Source: Procambarus clarkii (taxonomy: Eukaryota; Arthropoda; Malacostraca; Decapoda; Cambaridae). From it: a stretch of DNA of 64,000 nucleotides. The DNA lies in assembly GCF_040958095.1 (NCBI RefSeq), contig NC_091172.1, positions 23,394,619 through 23,458,618 on the forward strand. The letters are read 5' to 3'. Position numbers and translations under genes: made by a program. The notes beneath the pieces were generated by a model. The model was not told the DNA's origin. It saw only the letters and a program-made list of their open reading frames with translations, and did no database searches. Below are positions 56,575 through 64,000 of this stretch, piece after piece. Each line of letters begins with the position of its first letter. Position 1 is the stretch's first letter.

Positions 56575-58312
56575 ACATATGAGGTATGTGGGAGTGCCAG
56601 GTGTGTGGTTGGTATGTGTGGTTGTGGGAGTGCCAGGTGTGTGGTTGGTATGTGTGGTTGTGGGAGTGCCAGGTGTGTGGTTGATATGTGTGGTTGTGGG
56701 AGTGCCAGGTGTGTGGTTGGTATGTGTGGTTGTGGGAGTGCCAGGTGTGTGGTTGTGGGAGTGCCAGGTGTGTGGTTGGTATGTGTGGTTGTGGGAGTGC
56801 CAGGTGTGTTGTTGATATGTGTGGTTGTGGGAGTGCCAGGTGTGTGGTTGGTATGTGTGGTTGTGGGAGTGCCAGGTGTGTTGTTGATATGTGTGGTTGT
56901 GGGAGTGCCAGGTGTGTGGTTGATATGTGTGGTTGTGGGAGTGCCAGGTGTGTGGTTGTGGGAGTGCCAGGTGTGTGGTTGTGGGAGTGCCAGGTGTGTG
57001 GTTGTGGGAGTGCCAGGTGTGTGGTTGGTATGTGTGGTTGTGGGAGTGCCAGGTGTGTGGTTGGTATGTGTGGTTGTGTGAGTGCCAGGTGTGTTGTTGG
57101 TATGTGTGGTTGTGGGAGTGCCAGGTGTGTGGTTGGTATGTGTGGTTGTGGGAGTGCCAGGTGTGTTGTTGATATGTGTGGTTGTGGGAGTGCCAGGTGT
57201 GTGGTTGATATGTGTGGTTGTGGGAGTGTCAGGTGTGTGGTTGTGGGAGTGCCAGGTGTGTGGTTGTGGGAGTGCCAGGTGTGTGGTTGTGGGAGTGCCA
57301 GGTGTGTGGTTGTGGGAGTGTCAGGTGTGTGGTTGTGGGAGTGCCAGGTGTGTGGTTGTGGGAGTGCCAGGTGTGTGGTTGTGGGAGTGCCAGGTGTGTG
57401 GTTGTGGGAGTGCCAGGTGTGTGGTTGTGGGAGTGCCAGGTGTGTGGTTGTGGGAGTGCCAGGTGTGTGGTTGTGGGAGTGCCAGGTGTGTGGTTGTGGG
57501 AGTGCCAGGTGTGTGGTTGTGGGAGTGCCAGGTGTGTGGTTGTGGGAGTGCCAGGTGTGTGGTTGTGGGAGTGCCAGGTGTGTGGTTGTGGGAGTGCCAG
57601 GTGTGTGGTTGTGGGAGTGCCAGGTGTGTGGTTGTGGGAGTGCCAGGTGTGTGGTTGTGGGAGTGCCAGGTGTGTGGTTGTGGGAGTGCCAGGTGTGTGG
57701 TTGTGGGAGTGCCAGGTGTGTGGTTGTGGGAGTGCCAGGTGTGTGGTTGTGGGAGTGCCAGGTGTGTGGTTGTGGGAGTGCCAGGTGTGTGGTTGTGGGA
57801 GTGCCAGGTGTGTGGTTGTGGGAGTGCCAGGTGTGTGGTTGTGGGAGTGCCAGGTGTGTGGTTGTGGGAGTGCCAGGTGTGTGGTTGTGGGAGTGCCAGG
57901 TGTGTGGTTATGGGAGTGCCAGGTGTGTGGTTATGGGAGTGCCAGGTGTGTGGTTGTGGGAGTGCCAGGGGTGTGGTTGTGGGAGTGCCAGGTGTGTGGT
58001 TGTGGGAGTGCCAGGTGTGTGGTTGTGGGAGTGCCAGGTGTGTGGTTGTGGGAGTGCCAGGTGTGTGGTTGTGGGAGTGCCAGGTGTGTGGTTGTGGGAG
58101 TGCCAGGTGTGTGGTTGTGGGAGTGCCAGGGGTGTGGTTGTGGGAGTGCCAGGGGTGTGGTTGTGGGAGTGCCAGGTGTGTGGTTGTGGGAGTGCCAGGT
58201 GTGTGGTTGTGGGAGTGCCAGGTGTGTGGTTGTGGGAGTGCCAGGTGTGTGGTTGTGGGAGTGCCAGGTGTGTGGTTGTGGGAGTGCCAGGTGTGTGGTT
58301 GTGGGAGTGCCA
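56575..58312. repeat. Minisatellite, 23-bp unit, about 65 copies
   Basis: Unit GTGGGAGTGCCAGGTGTGTG plus GTT. The first 650 bp also contain a 36-bp form with an extra TATGTGTGGTT piece; after 57230 the 23-bp form alone remains. 69-bp frame period explains the long plus frames (up to 574 residues). Confidence 0.97.
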
Positions 58313-58424
58313 TCTGCATCAAGATGACGGGTCATCTTCATACAGATATCTTAATGGAACATTCCTTGTCATGTTGAGTCAGGGAAAGATTCACACCTTC
58401 CTCAGGGGTTAGTCCTTGTACCTC

Positions 58425-58626
<202 letters not shown>

Positions 58627-58706
58627 GATCGTCTGGGCAAGCCCCGTAGGCGACAGGTGTCTTCTCCATACACATAAGATGAAGAAATAACTGTGAAGTT
58701 TATCAC

Positions 58707-58708
<2 letters not shown>

Positions 58709-58763
<55 letters not shown>
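58709..58763. repeat. (AG)n microsatellite
   Basis: About 27 AG dinucleotides, opposite in strand to the CT block 90 bp upstream, so the two could pair. Confidence 0.96.
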
Positions 58764-58767
<4 letters not shown>

Positions 58768-59207
58768 CGGTACCTCCCGTAATTATAAGTTCATAATTGT
58801 TAAGTGTAGCTATAATTTAATTTGGTGATATTACTGCGCTTACCCACACGTGGATGACTCTAGAAAACGGGGAACTGTTGGCTGAATCTCAATTTAATGG
58901 GGGTAAACTAATGGGGCACTTTATACTCTGTTTTACTATCTTTGTGTAAACTTTCAACCTTTGTAAACTTTGTAAACTTTGGTGAACTTTCTTCAAATAA
59001 AGTGAGAATTCGCCCGTCATTTAGGCTTTTGGCTTTGTCTGTCTGTCTGTCGTGTCTTGTGTTCAGGAAGTCGTTCACCTCGGAAATAATGTTAGGTAGT
59101 ATTAAAGGTCTAATTTTGCGATTAAGAAAATATCTGTATATATTAAAAAGTTGACTTTTTTTAGAGGTTATAAGTAAATTTAATATTCATATGTGTCGCC
59201 TGTGTGT
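58764..59207. other. Unannotated spacer
   Basis: AT-rich, no gene recognised; short TTTGTAAACTTT echoes at 58943-58990. Confidence 0.45.
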
Positions 59208-60530
59208 GTGTAGTGAACAGTGTGGGTGAACAGTGTGGGTGAACAGTGTGGTGAACAGTGTGGTGAACAGTGTGGTGAACAGTGTGTGGTGAACAGTGTG
59301 GGTGAACAGTGTGGGTGAACAGTGTGGTGAACAGTGTGGTGAACAGTGTGGTGAACAGTGTGTGGTGAACAGTGTGGGTGAACAGTGTGGGTGAACACTG
59401 TGGTGAACAGTGTGGTGAACAGTGTGGTGAACAGTGTGTGGTGAACAGTGTGGGTGAACAGTGTGGGTGAACACTGTGGTGAACAGTGTGGTGAACAGTG
59501 TGTGGTGAACAGTGTGGGTGAACAGTGTGGGTGAACACTGTGGTGAACAGTGTGGGTGAACAGTGTGGGTGAACAGTGTGGGTGAACAGTGTGGTGAACA
59601 GTGTGGTGAACAGTGTGGTGAACAGTGTGTGGTGAACAGTGTGGGTGAACAGTGTGGGTGAACACTGTGGTGAACAGTGTGGTGAACAGTGTGTGGTGAA
59701 CAGTGTGGGTGAACAGTGTGGGTGAACACTGTGGTGAACAGTGTGGGTGAACAGTGTGGGTGAACAGTGTGGTGAACAGTGTGGGTGAACAGTGTGGGTG
59801 AACAGTGTGGTGAACAGTGTGGTGAACAGTGTGGTGAACAGTGTGGTGAACACTGTGGTGAACACTGTGGTGAACACTGTGGTGAACAGTGTGGTGAACA
59901 GTGTGGTGAACAGTGTGGTGAACAGTGTGGGTGAACAGTGTGGTGAACAGTGTGGGTGAACAGTGTGGTGAACAGTGTGGTGAACAGTGTGGGTGAACAG
60001 TGTGGTGAACAGTGTGGTGAACAATTTGGTGAACAGTGTGGTGAACAGTGTGGGTGAACAGTGTGGTGAACAGTGTGGTGAACAGTGTGGGTGAACAGTG
60101 TGGTGAACAGTGTGGTGAACAGTGTGGGTGAACAGTGTGGTGAACAGTGTGGTGAACAATTTGGTGAACAGTGTGGTGAACAGTGTGGGTGAACAGTGTG
60201 GTGAACAGTGTGGTGAACAGTGTGGGTGAACAGTGTGGGTGAACAGTGTGGTGAACAGTGTGGGTGAACAGTGTGGTGAACAGTGTGGTGAACAGTGTGG
60301 TGAACAGTGTGGTGAACAGTATGGGTGAACAGTGTGGTGAACAGTGTGGTGAACACTGTGGTGAACAGTGTGGTGAACAGTGTAGTGAACAGTGTGGTGA
60401 ACAGTGTGGTGAACAGTGTGGTGAACACTGTGGTGAACAGTGTGGTGAACAGTGTAGTGAACAGTGTGGTGAACAGTGTGGTGAACAGTGTGGTGAACAA
60501 TTTGGTGAACAGTGTAGTGAACAATGGGTG
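59208..60530. repeat. 12-15-bp array, GTGGTGAACAGT unit, about 105 copies
   Basis: Mainly 12-bp units with 13-bp (GGGTGAAC) and 14-bp (GTGTGGTGAAC) variants. Variants recur in blocks, for example the stretch around 59281-59400 repeats several times, showing block duplication. CACTGTG marks a further variant. Confidence 0.96.
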
Positions 60531-60571
60531 GAGTAAGGACAAGAGTTTACACTCTACCCTACTTGTTACTT

Positions 60572-62130
60572 GAGTGTGTCAGGTGTGAGGGTGTCACATG
60601 TGAGGGGTGTCAGGTGTGAGGGGTGTCAGGTGTGAATGTGTCAGGTGTGAGTGTGTCAGGTGTGAGGGTGTCAGGTGTGAGGGTGTCAGTTGTGAGGGTG
60701 TCAGGTGTGAGGGTGTCAGGTGTGAGGGTGTCAGGTGTGAGGTTGTCAGGTGTGAGGGTGTCAGGTGTGAGGGTGTCAGGTGTGAGTGTGTCAGGTGTGA
60801 GGGGTGTCAGGTGTGAGGGTGTCAGGTGTGAGGGTGTCAGGTGTGAGGGGTGTCAGGTGTGAGTGTGTCAGGTGTGAGTGTGTCAGGTGTGAGGGGTGTC
60901 AGGTGTGAGTGTGTCAGGTGTGAGTGTGTCAGGTGTGAGGGGTGTCAGGTGTGAGGGTGTCAGGTGTGAGTGGTGTCAGGTGTGAGGGTGTCAGTTGTGA
61001 GGGTGTCAGGTGTGAGGGTGTCAGGTGTGAGGGGTGTCAGGTGTGAGGGTGTCAGGTGTGAGGGTGTCAGGTGTGAGGGTGTCAGGTGTGAGGGTGTCAG
61101 GTGTGAGGGTGTCAGGTGTGAGGGTGTCAGGTGTGAGGGTGTCAGGTGTGAGGGTGTCAGGTGTGAGGGTGTCAGGTGTGAGGGGTGTCAGGTGTGAGGG
61201 TGTCAGGTGTGAGGGTGTCAGGTGTGAGGGTGTCAGGTGTGAGGGTGTCAGTTGTGAGGGTGTCAGGTGTGAGGGTGTCAGGTGTGAGGGGTGTCAGGTG
61301 TGAGGGGTGTCAGGTGTGAGGGTGTGAGGGTGTCAGGTGTGATGGTGTCAGGTGTGAGGGTGTCAGGTGTGAGGTTGTCAGGTGTGAGGTTGTCAGGTGT
61401 GAGGGTGTTAGGTGTGAGGGTGTCAGGTGTGAGGGTGTCAGGTGTGAGGGGTGTCAGGTGTGAGGGTGTTAGGTGTGAGGGTGTCAGGTGTGAGGGTGTC
61501 AGGTGTGAGGGTGTCAGGTGTGAGGGTGTCAGGTGTGAGGGTGTCAGGTGTGAGGGTGTCAGGTGTGAGGTTGTCAGGTGTGAGGGTTGTCAGGTGTGAG
61601 AGTGTCAGGTGTGAGGGTGTGAGGGTGTCAGGTGTGATGGTGTCAGGTGTGAGGGTGTCAGGTGTGAGGTTGTCAGGTGTGAGGTTGTCAGGTGTGAGGG
61701 TGTCAGGTGTGAAGGATGTCAGATGTGAGGGTGTCAGGTGTGAGGGTGTCAGGTGTGAAGGATGTCAGATGTGAGGGTGTCAGGTGTAAGGGTGTCAGGT
61801 GTGAAGGATGTCAGATGTGAGGGTGTTAGATGTGAGGGTGTCAGGTGTGAGGGTGTCAGGTGTGAGGGTATCAGGTGTGAGAGTGTCAGATGTGAAGGAT
61901 GTCAGATGTGAGGGTGTTAGATGTGAGGGTGTCAGGTGTGAGGGTGTCAGGTGTGAGGGTGTCAGGTGTGAGGGTGTCAGGTGTGAGGGGTGTCAGATGT
62001 GAGGGTGTCAGGTGTGAGGGGTGTCAGATGTGAGGGGTGTCAGATGGGATGGGTGTCAGGTGTGAGAGTGTCAGATGTGAGGGGTGTCAGATGGGAGTGG
62101 TGTCAGGTGTGAGGGTGTCAGGTGTGAGTA
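60572..62130. repeat. 15-bp array, GAGGGTGTCAGGTGT unit, about 100 copies
   Basis: 15-16-bp units, with later copies carrying AAGGAT, TTAG and CAGATG changes (61700-62110). Each unit contains AGGTGTGA. A block around 61321-61460 recurs near 61617-61700. Confidence 0.96.
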
Positions 62131-62319
62131 TAGCGAGCATACAAGCCACATACGCGCGTGCAAAGTATACTGTATAAGGCAGTATAAGTCAGTAAGGTGC
62201 TCAGAGGTGCTGAGCACGAGGGGTCCGCCCAGGTGTCAGACGGGTGGGGGCGCAGGAGAGGACGTGAGCAGTGTACAACACAGCACCCTGAGTAATGTGC
62301 AAACACATCTTGAACACGT

Positions 62320-63335
62320 GTGTGTGCTCACCTATTTGTACTCACCTACTTGTGCTTGCAGGATCGAACATTGAATCTTGGATCCCGCCTTTCTAGCCAT
62401 CGGTTGTTTACAGCAATGACTTCTGTCCATTTCCTTATTATATATAGTTTTAAAATTATGAATAGAGTTTGCTTCCACAACCTGCTCCTTAAGTGCATTC
62501 CATTATTCCACTACTGTACTAAAAGAGTAAACTAAAAGAAAACTTCCTAACATCTCTGTGACTCATCTGAGTTTCCAGCTTCCACCCATGTCCCCTCGTT
62601 CTGTTATTATTCAGTGTGAACATTTCGTCTATGTCCACTCTGCCAAACTCCCTGAGTATTTTATACGTTCCTATCATACTCCCCCCTCTCCCTTCTTTTT
62701 TCTAGTGTCGTAAGGCTCAGTTCCTTCAGGCGCTCTTCATATCTCATCCCTCGTAACTCTGGGACGAGCCTCGTCGCAAATTTCTGAACCTTTTCCAGTT
62801 TCCTTATATGTTTCTTCAGGTGGGGACTCATGATGGGGCGGCATACTCTAAGACTGGCCTCACGTAGGCAGTGTAAAGCGCCCTAAATGCCTCCTCACTT
62901 AGGTTTCTAAATGATGTTCTAACTTTCGCCAGTGTAGAGTACGCTGCTGTCGTTATCCTATTTATATGTGCCTCAGGAGTTAGATTAGGTGTTACGTCCA
63001 CACCCAGGTCTCTTTCTCGAGTCGTCACAGGTAGGCTGTTCCCCTTCATTGTGTACTGTCCCTTTGGTCTCCTATCCCCTATTCGCGTGTATTTGAAATA
63101 GAGTTGGTCCCAGCACCGATCCTTGAGGTCCTCCACTCGTTACTGTTCGCCAGTCCGACTTCTCGCCCCATACCATTACCCTCTGGCTCCTTCCTGTTAG
63201 GTAGTTCCTCTCCCATGCTAGGGCCTTTCCGCTTACTCCCGCCTGCCTCTCAAGTTTGAACAGGAATCTCATGTGCGGTACTGTATCAAAGGCTTTTTGG
63301 CAGTCCAGAAATATGCAGTCAGCCCATTGCGTGTG
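62320..63335 (-). mobile_element. CR1-like LINE, family 2, catalytic box deleted
   Basis: Minus strand: DCQKAFDTVPHMRFLFKLER (63300-63240), NYLTGRSQRVMVWGEKSDWR, PQGSVLGPTLFQI, then directly (63095) DRRPKGQY, ERDLGVDVTPNLTPEAH, YTAYVRPVLEYAAPS. The roughly 200 bp that hold FADDAKLM in sister copies are missing. 3' end: GTGCTCACCTATTTGTACTC. Inactive. Confidence 0.88.
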
Positions 63336-63560
63336 TACTGGTGTGTAAGGATACCGTACCGCAGCCCGGTTCATCTCGGTAACTTAACCGGTAACTGGAA
63401 GTGGCACTGACCACTCCCTGTGTTCCCAACACTTCACAAACCGGTCGTGTGTGTACGGTCTCCACGGGACCTCCGTTGATGCTTTACTCACAGCGTCAAC
63501 GAGTCCATCAAATTCGAGGGATTAAAACTAATATAATTGTTACTATTTATTTTTATTGAA
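63336..63560. other. Unannotated spacer
   Basis: No gene recognised. Confidence 0.4.
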
Positions 63561-63561
63561 A

Positions 63562-64000
63562 AGTACGGGGAGGGCAGCCGTGGAGGGCAGCCGTGGAGGG
63601 CAGCCGGGGAGGGCAGCCGTGGAGGGCAGCCGTGGAGGGCAGCCGTGGAGGGCAGCCGGGGAGGGCAGCCGGGGAGGGCAGCCGTGGAGAGCAGCCGTGG
63701 AGGGCAGCCGTGGAGGGCAGCCGTGGAGGGCAGCCGTGGAGGGCAGCCGTGGAGGGCAGCCGGGGAGGGCAGCCGTGGAGGGCAGCCGTGGAGGGCAGCC
63801 GGGGAGGGCAGCCGGGGAGGGCAGCCGTGGAGGGCAGCCGTGGAGGGCAGCCGTGGAGGGCAGCCGGGGAGGGCAGCCGTGGAGGGCAGCCGGGGAGGGC
63901 AGCCGTGGAGGGCAGCCGTGGAGGGCAGCCGGGGAGGGCAGCCGTGGAGGGCAGCCGTGGAGGGCAGCCGTGGAGGGCAGCCGGGGAGGGCAGCCGTGGA
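63562..64000. repeat. 13-bp array GTGGAGGGCAGCC, at least 33 copies
   Basis: GTGG and GGGG forms are mixed. The array runs off the right edge of the window. Confidence 0.96.

Overview
This is eukaryotic, non-coding, repeat-dominated DNA, most probably from a decapod crustacean and possibly a crayfish. That assignment is an inference: it rests on the long (TA)n, (AC)n and (CT)n microsatellites, the very high density of minisatellites, and a mix of degenerate CR1/Jockey-type LINEs, tRNA-derived SINEs and Penelope-like fragments of a kind I associate with decapod genomes. I find no host protein-coding gene, rRNA gene or functional tRNA gene. By my hand count, tandem arrays alone cover roughly a third or more of the window. 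Nearly all long open frames are period-multiple-of-3 artefacts of those arrays.

Layout. 0-9 kb: 51-bp, 15-bp, 28-bp and 36-bp arrays, with a Jockey-like LINE (4.6-5.7 kb) and another LINE fragment (5.9-6.3 kb). 9-19 kb: a CR1-like LINE (10.5-11.9), a 28-bp array of about 70 copies (12.1-14.1), a tRNA-like SINE, a hammerhead-like motif, and a LINE holding a SINE that itself holds a second SINE (15.4-16.8), then 34-bp and 20-bp arrays. 18.7-22.3 kb: an unclassified interspersed element ('element D') followed by a degenerate reverse-transcriptase element. 24-29 kb: 21-bp, 32-bp (CACGTG-rich), 12-bp and 33-bp arrays. 29.3-36.4 kb: a SINE cluster, the most complete LINE of the window (endonuclease plus RT, 30.5-33.55) and a second-family LINE (34.3-35.45). 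36.5-43.7 kb: a 15-bp array, a SINE, a second element D whose interior is a 2.3-kb C-rich 34-bp array, more arrays, and a third element D. 43.9-46 kb: a LINE with an uninterrupted 346-residue RT frame next to the RNase-H-type tail of another LINE. 46-53 kb: arrays, SINEs and a LINE. 53.4-56.4 kb: microsatellites, a Penelope-like fragment with a hammerhead-like fold, an inverted repeat, a LINE tail carrying a SINE with a clear 12-bp target-site duplication, and another SINE. 56.6-64 kb: four G-rich arrays separated by short spacers and one LINE.

How the parts relate. The elements are not a pathway but a layered record of insertion. SINE 'C' (29.97-30.28) ends in the same roughly 70-bp tail as the CR1-like LINEs, so those LINEs probably mobilised it. 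LINE and SINE 3' ends run into (AC)n microsatellites. At least three arrays (5.41-5.59, 6.35-6.61, 37.2-39.5) appear to have grown from sequence inside transposable elements. The best leads are these minisatellite origins, the composite element D, the nested insertions and the two hammerhead-like motifs.
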